Notes: generated by a model from the sequence alone, not told the origin. A stretch of 64,000 nucleotides of DNA from an uncultured Paracoccaceae bacterium (GCA_934500835.1 CAKSTR010000001.1:1-64000), one strand, 5' to 3'. Positions 48,908 through 57,276 are shown, numbered from the stretch's first letter. Made by a program: numbers and translations.

Positions 48908-49959
48908 CCTTCCATCTCGGCCAACTTCGCCGCCTGATCATGCGCGATCAGCGCGTCGATCACCTCGTCCAGATCCCCGGCGACGATCTGCGGCAGGGCA
49001 TAGAGCGTGAGGTTGATCCGGTGATCCGTCATCCGGCCCTGCGGAAAGTTGTAGGTGCGGATGCGCTCGGACCGGTCGCCCGATCCGACCTGCGACTTGC
49101 GCTCGGCCGCGCGGCTCTGGGCCAGCCGGTCGCGCTCGGCCTCAAAAAGCCGGGCGCGCAGCACCTGCATGGCGATGGCGCGGTTCTGGTGCTGGGATTT
49201 CTCGGAGGAGGTCACCACGATTCCGCTGGGGATATGGGTGATCCGCACCGCCGAGTCGGTGGTGTTCACATGCTGGCCCCCTGCCCCCGACGACCGCATG
49301 GTGTCGATGCGGATGTCGCTGGCGGGGATGTCGATATCGACCTCTTCGGCCTCGGGCAGCACGGCGACGGTGGCGGCCGAAGTATGGATTCGTCCCCCCG
49401 CCTCGGTCTCGGGGACGCGCTGGACGCGGTGGACGCCGGATTCGTATTTCAGCCGGGCGTAGACCCCGGTCCCCTGCACATGGGCGGTGAACTCCTTCAC
49501 CCCGCCAAGGTCGGACGCCTGATGCTCCAGCACCTCGAAGCGCCAGCCCATGCGCTCGGCATAGCGCTGGTACATCCGCGCCAGATCGCCGGCGAAAAGG
49601 CTGGCCTCTTCGCCGCCGGTGCCGGGACGGATCTCGATGATGGCCGGGCGGGCATCGGCGGCATCCTTCGGCAGAAGCGCCAGCCGCAGCCGGTCCTCCA
49701 TCCCGGGGATGCGGGCCTTCAGACGGGGGATTTCCTCCTCGGCCAGCGCCTTCATCTCGGGGTCCGAGAGCATGGCCTGCGCATCTTCGAGATCGGTGAG
49801 CGCCTGACGATAGGCGGCAACCTCATCGGCGACCGGCTTCAGGTCGGAATATTCCCGGCTGATCTGCGCGATCTCGGCCGGGGCAGCACCGGCATTCAGC
49901 CGCGCCTCGAGAAACTCGAACCGCTGGGTGATCTGGGCAAGTTTGTCCAAGGGAACCAT
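48904..49959 (-). CDS. prfA: Peptide chain release factor 1
   Basis: A 351-residue RF1 that recognises UAG and UAA stop codons. The catalytic GGQ ([17 protein letters not shown]) is near residue 229, and the [22 protein letters not shown] segment is typical. The start is ATG 49959 ([10 protein letters not shown]); the frame to 50088 would run through an intergenic repeat. It is coupled to prmC by a 4-bp overlap. Confidence 0.95.
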   Translation of the reverse strand: MVPLDKLAQITQRFEFLEARLNAGAAPAEIAQISREYSDLKPVADEVAAYRQALTDLEDAQAMLSDPEMKALAEEEIPRLKARIPGMEDRLRLALLPKDAADARPAIIEIRPGTGGEEASLFAGDLARMYQRYAERMGWRFEVLEHQASDLGGVKEFTAHVQGTGVYARLKYESGVHRVQRVPETEAGGRIHTSAATVAVLPEAEEVDIDIPASDIRIDTMRSSGAGGQHVNTTDSAVRITHIPSGIVVTSSEKSQHQNRAIAMQVLRARLFEAERDRLAQSRAAERKSQVGSGDRSERIRTYNFPQGRMTDHRINLTLYALPQIVAGDLDEVIDALIAHDQAAKLAEMEG

Positions 49960-50012
49960 GGGCGGTTCTGTGGCGCTTTCCCGGTGGCCGGTCAAGGGGC
50001 GGCAGCCGGAGG

Positions 50013-50065
50013 CCGGGGGTTTCACACCCCCGGACCCCCGTGGGATATTTGGGCCAGAATGAAGG
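50013..50065 (+). repeat. Dispersed repeat, copy 7
   Basis: A hairpin CCGGGGGT-TTCAC-ACCCCCGG (50013-50033), then ACCCCCGTG and the core GGATATTTGGGCCAG...TGAAG. It lies between prfA and speB, both on the minus strand, so it is oriented against its neighbours. The loop and flanks match copy 4 while the outer base pair is C-G/G-C rather than G-C/C-G. Confidence 0.85.
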
Positions 50066-50142
50066 CGGCATGTGTCCGCGCCGCCCATATCGCGGCGCGG
50101 CGAAGAGGTGAGAGGCTGCGCCCGCGCCGCCTCTCGGCAAGT

Positions 50143-51108
50143 TTAGCGCTGCGTTTTCGCCCAGTGGTAAAGGCAGATCAGCTCATAGGCGACATGGGCG
50201 CCCGCGATGGCGGTGGCGCCGGTGGTGTCATAGGGGGGCGAGACCTCGACGATGTCGCCGCCGACCATGTTGATGCCGGCCAGGTCGCGCAGGGCGGCAG
50301 CGGCCTGCCAGCTGTGCAGCCCGCCCCAGACCGGAGTGCCGGTGCCGGGCGCGGCCGAGGGGTCAAGGCAGTCGATGTCGAAGGTGACGTAGGTCGGCTG
50401 ATCGCCGACGATCTTCCGGGCCGTCGCCACCGCCGCCGCCACGCCCTTCTCATGCACTTCGCGCGCGTCGATGACATGGACGCCAAGGTAATCCTCGGTC
50501 GTCGTGCGGATGCCGATCTGGACCGAGCGTTTCGGGTCCACCAGCCCGGTCTTGACCGCCTTGTACAGCATCGTGCCATGGTCGATGCGGGCAAGGTCGT
50601 CATCCGGCCACAGGTCGGAATGCGCGTCGAAATGGATCACGCCAAGGGGGCCGAACTTCTCGGCATAGGCGCGCAGGATGGGATAGGTGATGTAATGGTC
50701 GCCCCCCAGCGTGACGGTGCCTGCCCCCGCCGCCAGAATGGTGCGGATATGGGCGGTCAGCGTATCGGGAAACTCGCTGGTCTTGGCATAGTCGAAGGCC
50801 AGGTCGCCATAGTCGATGACCGACAATTCCTCGAGCGGGTTGGTCGGCCAGCCATGCGGCGGGTCATAGGGCTGAAGCGCAGAGGCCTCGCGGATCGCGC
50901 GCGGGCCAAAGCGGGTGCCGGTCCGATGCGTCACGGCCTGATCGAAGGGAACGCCGGTGATGGCAAGATCCACCCCGGTCAGGTCCTTGGTATAGGTGCG
51001 GCGCAGAAAGCTGGTCGCCCCGCCGAAGGCATTTTCAAAGGAGTATCCGCGCAAGCCTTTGCGGGTGAACGCAGTATCGACCTGCGTCTTGGCATCTTCC
51101 AGGGCCAT
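50143..51108 (-). CDS. speB: Agmatinase / ureohydrolase family enzyme
   Basis: A 321-residue ureohydrolase with the dimanganese motifs LGGDHYITYP, VIHFDAHSDLWPD and TFDIDCLDPSAAPGTGTPVWGG. Agmatinase splits agmatine to putrescine and urea; guanidinobutyrase or related activity is possible, since the family cannot be resolved by motif alone. It follows a class III aminotransferase by 103 bp on the same strand, which suggests agmatine or arginine-derived amine degradation. Confidence 0.88.
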   Translation of the reverse strand: MALEDAKTQVDTAFTRKGLRGYSFENAFGGATSFLRRTYTKDLTGVDLAITGVPFDQAVTHRTGTRFGPRAIREASALQPYDPPHGWPTNPLEELSVIDYGDLAFDYAKTSEFPDTLTAHIRTILAAGAGTVTLGGDHYITYPILRAYAEKFGPLGVIHFDAHSDLWPDDDLARIDHGTMLYKAVKTGLVDPKRSVQIGIRTTTEDYLGVHVIDAREVHEKGVAAAVATARKIVGDQPTYVTFDIDCLDPSAAPGTGTPVWGGLHSWQAAAALRDLAGINMVGGDIVEVSPPYDTTGATAIAGAHVAYELICLYHWAKTQR

Positions 51109-51211
51109 GTGAAATCTCGGGTCTGACAGGCGCAGTCGTTGGCGAAAGGGGCCGGAGACGCGCGGATCCGGGTCCGGGCAGGAAACCCGGCCCGGGCGCG
51201 CAAGTCAAGCC

Positions 51212-52621
51212 TCAGCCGATCCTGTAGCCCTCGCGCACCAGTTCATCCCCCACCTGACGAATGGCACGGCCAAGGGTTTCCACAATGAAATCCACCTGGT
51301 CGCGGGTGATCGTCAGCGGCGGAGACATCACGTTCAGATGCCCGATGGGCCGCACCATCAGGCCCATCGCCTCGGCCGCATCCGAGATGCGCTTCGATTC
51401 ATTCACCCCGTCGGGCAAGGGTTCCTTCGTGGCTTTCGAGGCGACATTCTCGACGCAGACCATCAGCCGCCGGCCGCGCACCTGCCCTACCAGCGGCAGA
51501 TCCTCCAGCCCCTTCAGCCGGTCAAGGAAATAGTCCCCCACCGTAGCCGCGTTCTGCAACAACCCTTCCTCTTCGATGATCTCGATGGACTTCAGCCCGG
51601 CGGCACAACTGACCGGGTGGCCTGAATAGGTCAGCCCGCTGGTGAACCAGCGCTCTCCGCCTTCCGCCATCACCTTCCAGATGCGGTCGCTGAAAATCAT
51701 CGCGCCCAGGGGCAGATAGCCCGAGGTCAGCCCCTTGGCGCAGCAGATCACATCCGGCACCACACCGAATTCGGCCTCCGAGGCGAACCAGTGGCCAAGC
51801 CGGCCGAAGGCCGTCACCACCTCATCGGCGATGAAAAGGATGTCATGGCGGCGGCAGATCTCCCACATCCGGCGCAGATAGCCCTGCGGCGGCACGATCA
51901 CCCCGCCCGAGGCCTGAATGGGCTCGGCGAAGAAGCCGCCGATGCGGTCGGCGCCGACCCGGGCGATCAGCGCCTCGAACTCGGCCACCAGCGCGTCGCA
52001 GAACTGCGCCTCGGTCATTCCCTCGGGCCGGCGATAGGGATTGGGAACCGACAGGTGATGGATGCCATCGGTCTTGTAGCGGAACTCCTCGACCCGGTCG
52101 CCGGGCCGCTTGCCCACCGATTGCGACAGATAGGTCGATCCGTGATAGCTGTGCTCGCGCGCCACGATGTCGGTCTTTTGCGGCTGGCCTCTGCAACTTT
52201 GATAATACCACACCAGCCGCGCCGCCGTATCCACCGCGGTTGACCCGCCGGTGGTGAAATGCACCCGGTTCAGATCGCCCGGGGTCAGACTGGCCAGCTT
52301 CGCCGCCAGAACGGCCGAAGGTTCATTGGTCACATCGACGAACGTGTTGGAGAAGGCCAGCTTCTCCACCTGCGCGCCAATCGCCTGCGCCATCTCCTTG
52401 CGCCCCAGCCCGATGTTGGTGCACCAAAGCCCGCCGACCGCATCCAGATAGCGCCGCCCCTGCGCATCCCACAGGTAACACCCCTCCCCGCGCGAGATCA
52501 CCAGCGCGCCTTCCTTCTCGAACGGTCCGAAATTGGTCCAGGGATGCAGCGCATGCTGGCGGTCCATATCCCAGAGATCCTGCGGCGTCGGGTTCTGGAT
52601 GGGGCGGTTGCGGGCGGGCAT
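51212..52621 (-). CDS. Class III aminotransferase, omega-amino-acid type
   Basis: A 469-residue PLP aminotransferase with TTGGSTAVDTAARLVW, YHGSTYLSQSVGKRPGD, FIADEVVTAFGRLG and PLP lysine in CCAKGLTSGYLPLGAM. The relatives are beta-alanine/omega-amino-acid:pyruvate transaminases and amine transaminases. ATG 52621 follows GGAGG by nine bases; the frame to 52717 would cover the operator. A perfect ATTTTGATCAAAAT palindrome lies 41 bp upstream, the same as at the first aminotransferase. It heads the pair with the agmatinase. Confidence 0.87.
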   Translation of the reverse strand: MPARNRPIQNPTPQDLWDMDRQHALHPWTNFGPFEKEGALVISRGEGCYLWDAQGRRYLDAVGGLWCTNIGLGRKEMAQAIGAQVEKLAFSNTFVDVTNEPSAVLAAKLASLTPGDLNRVHFTTGGSTAVDTAARLVWYYQSCRGQPQKTDIVAREHSYHGSTYLSQSVGKRPGDRVEEFRYKTDGIHHLSVPNPYRRPEGMTEAQFCDALVAEFEALIARVGADRIGGFFAEPIQASGGVIVPPQGYLRRMWEICRRHDILFIADEVVTAFGRLGHWFASEAEFGVVPDVICCAKGLTSGYLPLGAMIFSDRIWKVMAEGGERWFTSGLTYSGHPVSCAAGLKSIEIIEEEGLLQNAATVGDYFLDRLKGLEDLPLVGQVRGRRLMVCVENVASKATKEPLPDGVNESKRISDAAEAMGLMVRPIGHLNVMSPPLTITRDQVDFIVETLGRAIRQVGDELVREGYRIG

Positions 52622-52661
52622 ATCGGGCTTTCCTCCACGGGAACGACCCGCAGAGCCTAGC

Positions 52662-52675
52662 ATTTTGATCAAAAT
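52662..52675. promoter_or_regulatory. TTTGATCAAA operator upstream of the aminotransferase-speB pair
   Basis: ATTTTGATCAAAAT is a perfect 14-bp palindrome. On the minus strand it lies in the spacer of a weak candidate promoter (CTGGAT, 18 bp, TAGGCT). A partial second site (TTGATCA) is about 70 bp further up, near 52735. It matches the operators at 12735-12748 and 54565-54574. Confidence 0.65.
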
Positions 52676-52810
52676 CCATCCAGCCCCGGCCCGGCACCAA
52701 AGGTTGGGGCGGGGCAAGATGTGGTGCCCAAAGGTTGATCAGGGGCGATATAGCGGATTCGCCTCGGCCTCCGATTCGCCCGCCCCCCGCGCCGGTGCCA
52801 ATCCTGCGCC

Positions 52811-52891
52811 CTTGGCTTTCACTTTGGCGCAAATATCCTCCGGGGGAAGGGCGAATGCCCGCATTCGCCCGCGGGGGTGGAAAACCCCCGC
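52811..52891 (-). repeat. Dispersed repeat, copy 8, with double hairpin
   Basis: On the minus strand, two adjacent hairpins (GCGGGGGT/ACCCCCGC, 52871-52891, and GGGCGAATGC/GCATTCGCCC with a CC loop, 52849-52870) precede the core GGATATTTGCGCCAAAG...GAAAG. It follows the DUF6636 gene in its orientation and probably terminates it. Confidence 0.8.
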
Positions 52892-52913
52892 CGCCTGCCG
52901 CCCCTGCGCGCCG

Positions 52914-53327
52914 TCAGAACAGCTTCTGCTTGGCCTTGGCGACACTGAACCCGTGCCCGGCGGCATTGGTGCAGGTGATCCCGGTCTTGGCCGAGACGCA
53001 GGAGATCCCGCCCAACGAGACCGCCTGCCCGTAGCCCAGAACCGGATTGCCCGGATCCTGCACGGTGTCCCCGGCGCAGACGAGGTAGCTTCTCCCCCGG
53101 GCCGGCACCGCGAAGGCCGACCCCCAGTCAAGATCGCAGTCCCCCGGCGCCTTGCGGTAACTGGGGGTCAGCTCGCGCAGGTCGCAGCGCGCCTCGGTGC
53201 CGCCTTCCCAAACGTAAAGCGCGCAATGGATATTGCCGGTGGGCGACTGGAACCCGATGTAGTCCTGGGCCAGTGCGGGGCCACCGAAGCCCAGGAAGAT
53301 TACTGGAAGAATGGCCTTCAACTGCAT
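52914..53327 (-). CDS. DUF6636 domain secreted protein
   Basis: A 137-residue exported protein with a signal peptide (AILPVIFLGFGGPALA). The DUF6636-type body has FQSPTGNIHCALY, CDLRE, CDLDWGSAF, SYLVCAGDTV and an even set of cysteines (HCAL, RCDL, DCDL, VCAG, SCVS, TCTN) that could form three disulfides, suggesting a compact periplasmic or extracellular fold. The function is unknown. It is a single gene on the minus strand. Confidence 0.8.
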   Translation of the reverse strand: MQLKAILPVIFLGFGGPALAQDYIGFQSPTGNIHCALYVWEGGTEARCDLRELTPSYRKAPGDCDLDWGSAFAVPARGRSYLVCAGDTVQDPGNPVLGYGQAVSLGGISCVSAKTGITCTNAAGHGFSVAKAKQKLF

Positions 53328-53368
53328 GATTCACCTCCTGAAAAAACACATCCGTCCTGCGGCCGACC

Positions 53369-54532
53369 TTACGTCAAAGGTTGCGCCCGCTCGACCAGCC
53401 TTGCAAAGAAGCTGGCCCCGACCGGCGCTGCCTCGTCGTTGAAATCGAAGGCGGCGTGGTGCAGTCCCGCCCCCGGCCCGGTGCCAAGGAAGAGATAGGC
53501 CCCCGGCCGCGCCTCCAGCATATAGGAGAAGTCCTCCGAGCCCATCTCGCGGTTCGACCGCGCATCGACCGCATCCGCCCCGGCCACCTCGCGCGCCACT
53601 TCGGCGGCCAGTTCGGTCTCGGTCTCATGGTTGATCGTGGCAGGATAACCCCAGTCATAGTCGACCTCGGCCCGGACGCCGAAGGCAACAGCGGTGCCCT
53701 GGACGATCTCGTGGAAGCGCCTCTTCAACAGTTCCCGCACATCCGGCTTGAAGCAGCGGATGGTGGCGGCAAAGGTCCCGTCCTCGGGGATGATGTTCGA
53801 GGCCGTGCCCGTGTGGATCATCGTGACGGAAATCACCGCCTCCTCCAGCGCATAGACGTTGCGCGGGATGATGGTCTGCACCGCCTGCACCATGGCGACA
53901 ATGGCGACCACGGGGTCGACCGTCTCATGCGGGGTGGCGCCATGGCCACCCTTGCCGGTGACCTTCACCACCGCCGTGTCGACCGAGGCCATCAGCGGGC
54001 CGGGCGTCGTCTGGAAATGCCCAAAGGGCACGTTGGGCGCATTGTGGATGCCATAGACGGTGGCGATGCCGAAACGGTCCATCACGCCCTCTTGCACCAT
54101 GACCTGACCGCCGCCGCCGTCTTCCTCGGCCGGCTGGAACAGAAGCACGACCTTGCCGGCGAAGTTCCGCGTCTCTGCCAGGTATTTGGCCGCGCCCAGC
54201 AGCATGGTGACGTGGCCATCATGGCCGCAGGCATGCATCTTGCCGGGTACCTTGCTGGCATGGGGGGCGCCGGTCAGTTCCTCGATCGGCAGGGCGTCCA
54301 TGTCGGCGCGCAAGCCGATCACCGGCCCCGGCCCCTTTCCGTTGATCACCGCGACCACGCCCGAGGTGGCAATGCCCTCATGGATCTCGTCCACCCCGAT
54401 CTCGCGCAGGCGGTCCACGATCCAGGCGGCGGTCTCATGGCAGTCGAAGGCCAGTTCGGGGTATTGGTGCAGATGCCGCCGCCAGCCCTTCATTTCCTCG
54501 GCATAAGAGGCGATACGGTTCAGGACGGGCAT
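53369..54532 (-). CDS. M20-family aminoacylase/amidohydrolase
   Basis: A 387-residue M20D metallopeptidase-like amidohydrolase (hippuricase/N-acyl-amino-acid hydrolase type). Metal ligands are seen in HACGHDGHVTMLLGAAKYL, PAEEDGGGGQVMV and the C-terminal MGSEDFSYML; the small dimerisation domain lies between. It would release amino acids from N-acylated forms. ATG 54532 has AAGGA upstream; the frame to 54745 runs antisense to mazG. A TTTGATCAAA palindrome 33 bp upstream lies in the region shared with divergent mazG. Confidence 0.9.
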   Translation of the reverse strand: MPVLNRIASYAEEMKGWRRHLHQYPELAFDCHETAAWIVDRLREIGVDEIHEGIATSGVVAVINGKGPGPVIGLRADMDALPIEELTGAPHASKVPGKMHACGHDGHVTMLLGAAKYLAETRNFAGKVVLLFQPAEEDGGGGQVMVQEGVMDRFGIATVYGIHNAPNVPFGHFQTTPGPLMASVDTAVVKVTGKGGHGATPHETVDPVVAIVAMVQAVQTIIPRNVYALEEAVISVTMIHTGTASNIIPEDGTFAATIRCFKPDVRELLKRRFHEIVQGTAVAFGVRAEVDYDWGYPATINHETETELAAEVAREVAGADAVDARSNREMGSEDFSYMLEARPGAYLFLGTGPGAGLHHAAFDFNDEAAPVGASFFARLVERAQPLT

Positions 54533-54564
54533 GACGGGAATCCTTTGCGGGGGTCTGGCTTGCC

Positions 54565-54574
54565 TTTGATCAAA
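54565..54574. promoter_or_regulatory. TTTGATCAAA operator between the M20 gene and mazG
   Basis: TTTGATCAAA is a perfect 10-bp palindrome in the 64-bp divergent gap. The match to the two aminotransferase operators suggests the same regulator acts on the M20 gene; an effect on mazG cannot be excluded. Confidence 0.55.
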
Positions 54575-54596
54575 TCGCAAATCCACGGTGGCCGCA

Positions 54597-55436
54597 ATGA
54601 CCCTTCCCCGCCTTGACCGCGCTGCCAGCGACCTTCTGGTTCGGGACCCGCAGGCCGGAATCGCCCGGCTGGTCGAGATCATGGCCCGGCTGCGCGACCC
54701 CCGGACCGGCTGCCCCTGGGATGTGGAACAGACCTTCGCCACCATCGCCCCCTATACGCTGGAAGAGGCGCATGAGGTCGCCGATGCCATCCAGCGGCAG
54801 GCCTGGGGCGAGTTGAAGGGAGAGTTGGGGGACCTGCTCTTCCAGTCGGTCTTCCATGCCCGCATGGCCGAGGAGAAGGGTCTGTTCGGCTTTGACGACG
54901 TGGTCGCCGCAATTTCCGACAAGATGCTGGCCCGGCATCCGCATGTCTTTGGCGACGAGTCCCGCGACAAGACGCCCGAGCAGCAGACGAAGGACTGGGA
55001 GGCCCTGAAGGCCCGCGAGCGGCAGGGCCAGCGCACGCTGGACGGGGTGGCGATGGCCCTGCCCGCCCTGACCCGCGCGGTGAAGCTGCAGAACCGGGCG
55101 GCACGGGTCGGGTTCGACTGGCCCTCGACCGATCAGGTGCTGGACAAGCTGGTCGAAGAGACCCGCGAGGTGGTGGAGGCCCGCGACACCCTCTCGCCCG
55201 AAGCCCTGGCCGAGGAGGTCGGCGATCTGATCTTCGTCATGGCCAACATCGCCCGGCACCTGAAGGTGGACCCCGAAGCCGCCCTGCGCGCGGCCAATGC
55301 CAAGTTCAGCCGCCGCTTCGCCCGGATCGAGGATTGGCTGTCCGAAAGCGGCCAGACCCCTGCCGACAGCGATCTGGCCGAGATGGATGCGCTTTGGGAC
55401 CGCGCCAAGGCCGAGGAAAAGGCGCGACAGGCCTGA
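54597..55436 (+). CDS. mazG: Nucleoside triphosphate pyrophosphohydrolase MazG
   Basis: A 279-residue MazG that hydrolyses NTPs to NMP and pyrophosphate and cleans up aberrant nucleotides. The tandem domains are visible: N-terminal CPWDVEQTFATIAPYTLEEAHEVADAI and GELGDLLFQSVFHARMAEE, C-terminal EEVGDLIFVMANIARHL. I use ATG 54597 with GGTGG upstream; GTG 54588 would add three residues. It is divergent from the M20 gene and ends at a hairpin (55458-55481). Confidence 0.93.
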   Translation: MTLPRLDRAASDLLVRDPQAGIARLVEIMARLRDPRTGCPWDVEQTFATIAPYTLEEAHEVADAIQRQAWGELKGELGDLLFQSVFHARMAEEKGLFGFDDVVAAISDKMLARHPHVFGDESRDKTPEQQTKDWEALKARERQGQRTLDGVAMALPALTRAVKLQNRAARVGFDWPSTDQVLDKLVEETREVVEARDTLSPEALAEEVGDLIFVMANIARHLKVDPEAALRAANAKFSRRFARIEDWLSESGQTPADSDLAEMDALWDRAKAEEKARQA

Positions 55437-55457
55437 ACCACGGCCGTCTTGCCGTTG

Positions 55458-55556
55458 GCCGGAGGGGTTGTCCCCTCCGGCGACCACTTGTCGATTGACC
55501 ATGTGGCATATCCAGGGCCGCATTCCCGCAGGATAGTCGGGCCAGGCTGAAGCGCG
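55458..55556 (+). repeat. mazG terminator and degenerate dispersed repeat, copy 9
   Basis: A 10-bp stem GCCGGAGGGG/CCCCTCCGGC with a TTGT loop (55458-55481) lies 21 bp after mazG. A degenerate core GGATAGTCGGGCCAG..TGAAG follows at 55531-55552. Orientation matches mazG. The core has drifted more than in other copies. Confidence 0.55.
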
Positions 55557-55587
55557 GCCCGCTCCGGCGGGTCGAACCGGCCCCGGC

Positions 55588-55905
55588 CTAGTGCGCCGAG
55601 ATCTTCATCAGCACGATCCCCGACAGGATCAGCCCGGCCGCCACCAACCGCATCGCCGTTGCCGGCTCTCCCAGCACCACGATCCCCACCACGAACGAGC
55701 CGAAGGCCCCGATCCCGGTCCAGATCGCATAAGCCGTGCCAAGCGGCAGCGAACGCATCGCCCAGGCCAGCAACGCGAAACTGGCCAGCATCGTGACGAC
55801 CATCACACCCGTCGGCCAGAGTTTCGTGAACCCGTCCGAGGCCTTCATCGCCCAGGCCCAGATGACCTCAAGTATACCAGCCAAAAACAGTGCAATCCAT
55901 GCCAT
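55588..55905 (-). CDS. SMR-family exporter, Gdx (SugE) type
   Basis: A 105-residue four-helix small multidrug resistance protein. The essential glutamate is Glu13 in LAGILEVIWAWAMK. The MKASDGFTKLWPT stretch and GTAYAIWTGIGAFGS resemble the Gdx/SugE subtype, which exports guanidinium, rather than EmrE. Exchange with protons would be driven at the inner membrane. It has AGGGGAG nine bases before the ATG. A CCGGG-ACGG-CCCGG hairpin lies 28-41 bp upstream, possibly related to guanidine sensing. Confidence 0.87.
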   Translation of the reverse strand: MAWIALFLAGILEVIWAWAMKASDGFTKLWPTGVMVVTMLASFALLAWAMRSLPLGTAYAIWTGIGAFGSFVVGIVVLGEPATAMRLVAAGLILSGIVLMKISAH

Positions 55906-55932
55906 CGCGGCATCTCCCCTGTGTCAAAGCTG

Positions 55933-55983
55933 CCGGGCCGTCCCGGACTTGGCGCCCTGTCGAAAGGGGGAGGACGTTGCCTC
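55933..55983 (-). promoter_or_regulatory. Possible degenerate guanidine-II-like leader of the Gdx gene
   Basis: On the minus strand, CCGGG-ACGG-CCCGG (55933-55946) forms a perfect stem with the ACGR loop seen in guanidine-II (mini-ykkC) RNAs. A weaker hairpin GAGG-CAACGT-CCTC (55970-55983) lies 23 nt upstream, but its loop does not fit ACGR. The known class needs two ACGR hairpins, so this is only a candidate. Confidence 0.25.
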
Positions 55984-56146
55984 GCGCCGCCATCTGGCCA
56001 TTCTTCCGCCGGGGGTCAAGCCCGCGACTGCGACAAGATGCCCATGGTTGCCTTGGTGCAACCCGTCGCGGCCTGAAATTCAGCGGTTGACCGCAGGAAG
56101 CATATCGGTTTAACCCGAGCGAAATACCTGACAAAAGGAGTAAGAT

Positions 56147-57148
56147 ATGTTCCGCACGACCCTGGCCGTCCTGGCCATGACGACTGCCCTTCCCGCTTTT
56201 GCCGAAGAGATCAACGTTTACTCCCATCGCCAGCCCGAGCTGATCCAGCCGCTGGTCGATGCCTTCACCGCCGATACCGGCATTGCCGTCAACATCGCCT
56301 TTGTCGACAAGGGCATGGCCGAACGCCTGCAAGCCGAAGGCGACCGCTCGCCCGCCGATATCGTACTGACGGTGGATATTGCCCGCCTGCAGCAGATCGT
56401 CGATGCCGGCGTGACCCAGGCCGTGCAATCCGACGTGCTGGAGGCCAACATTCCCGAGGCCCTGCGCGACCCTGCCGACCACTGGTTCGGCCTGACCACC
56501 CGGGCGCGGATCGTCTATGCCTCGAAAGAGCGCGTGGCGGCGGGCGAGGTGACCACCTATGAAGACCTGGCTTCGGACAAGTGGAAGGGCCGGCTCTGCA
56601 CCCGGTCGGGCCTGCATGACTACAACGTGGCGCTTCTGGGCGCCTATATCGCCCATCACGGCGAAGAGGCCGCGACCGCATGGGCCGAAGGTCTGAAGGC
56701 CAATCTCGGCCGCAAGCCCGACGGCGGCGACCGCGATCAGGTCAAGGCCATTGCCGCCGGCGAATGCGACATCGCGCTTGGCAACACCTATTACATGGGC
56801 CAGATGCTGGCCGACCCCGAGCAGAAGGCCTGGGCCGAGGCGGTCAATGTGGTCTTCCCGGTCTTCGAGGGCGGCGGCACCCATGTGAACATCTCGGGCG
56901 TGGCGATGACCAAAGCCGCCCCCAACCATGACGCGGCGCTGAAGTTCATGGAATGGCTGTCGGGCGACCATGCCCAGCAGATCTATGCCGAGACCAACAA
57001 TGAATACCCCGTCAAGCCCGGCGTTCCCCGGTCCGAACTGGTCGCCTCGTGGGGGGAGTTCACGCCCGACAACCTGTCGCTGGCAGAGGTCGCCAGCCAC
57101 CGCGCGGCCGCGCTGAAGATCATGGAAACCGTCGATTTCGACGGCTGA
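56147..57148 (+). CDS. Iron(III) ABC transporter substrate-binding protein
   Basis: A 333-residue periplasmic binding protein of the FbpA/FutA type, for ferric iron. A signal peptide (LAVLAMTTALPAFA) precedes a class-2 fold starting EEINVYSHRQPELIQPLVDAF. The paired tyrosines in LGNTYYMGQML are iron ligands in the family. AAAGGAG lies five bases before the ATG. No permease or ATPase gene is adjacent: upstream is the divergent Gdx gene and downstream a nucleoside hydrolase. It therefore appears to be an orphan binding component in this window. Confidence 0.92.
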   Translation: MFRTTLAVLAMTTALPAFAEEINVYSHRQPELIQPLVDAFTADTGIAVNIAFVDKGMAERLQAEGDRSPADIVLTVDIARLQQIVDAGVTQAVQSDVLEANIPEALRDPADHWFGLTTRARIVYASKERVAAGEVTTYEDLASDKWKGRLCTRSGLHDYNVALLGAYIAHHGEEAATAWAEGLKANLGRKPDGGDRDQVKAIAAGECDIALGNTYYMGQMLADPEQKAWAEAVNVVFPVFEGGGTHVNISGVAMTKAAPNHDAALKFMEWLSGDHAQQIYAETNNEYPVKPGVPRSELVASWGEFTPDNLSLAEVASHRAAALKIMETVDFDG

Positions 57149-57164
57149 TGCCATGAGGTGATGC

Positions 57165-57196
57165 AAAGGGGCCGGGCAATGCCTCCGGCCCCTTTT
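57165..57196 (+). terminator. Intrinsic terminator after the iron-binding protein gene
   Basis: GGGGCCGG/CCGGCCCC arms, extended by A-T pairs to 11 bp, enclose a 9-nt loop and are followed by TTTTCTTTT, a textbook Rho-independent terminator beginning 17 bp after the stop. Confidence 0.92.
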
Positions 57197-57276
57197 CTTT
57201 TGGCCAAGGGAAAAGCTGACCTTCTGGACAACATCGCCGGCTTGGGCTTTGCTCCGCCGCGCAGAAGGAGACAGCC

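Noticed and set aside
56087..56115. Possible promoter TTGACC-17-TTAACC before the iron-binding protein gene
   Set aside because: The -10 match is poor and no iron-box pattern is clear, so it is not listed as a feature.
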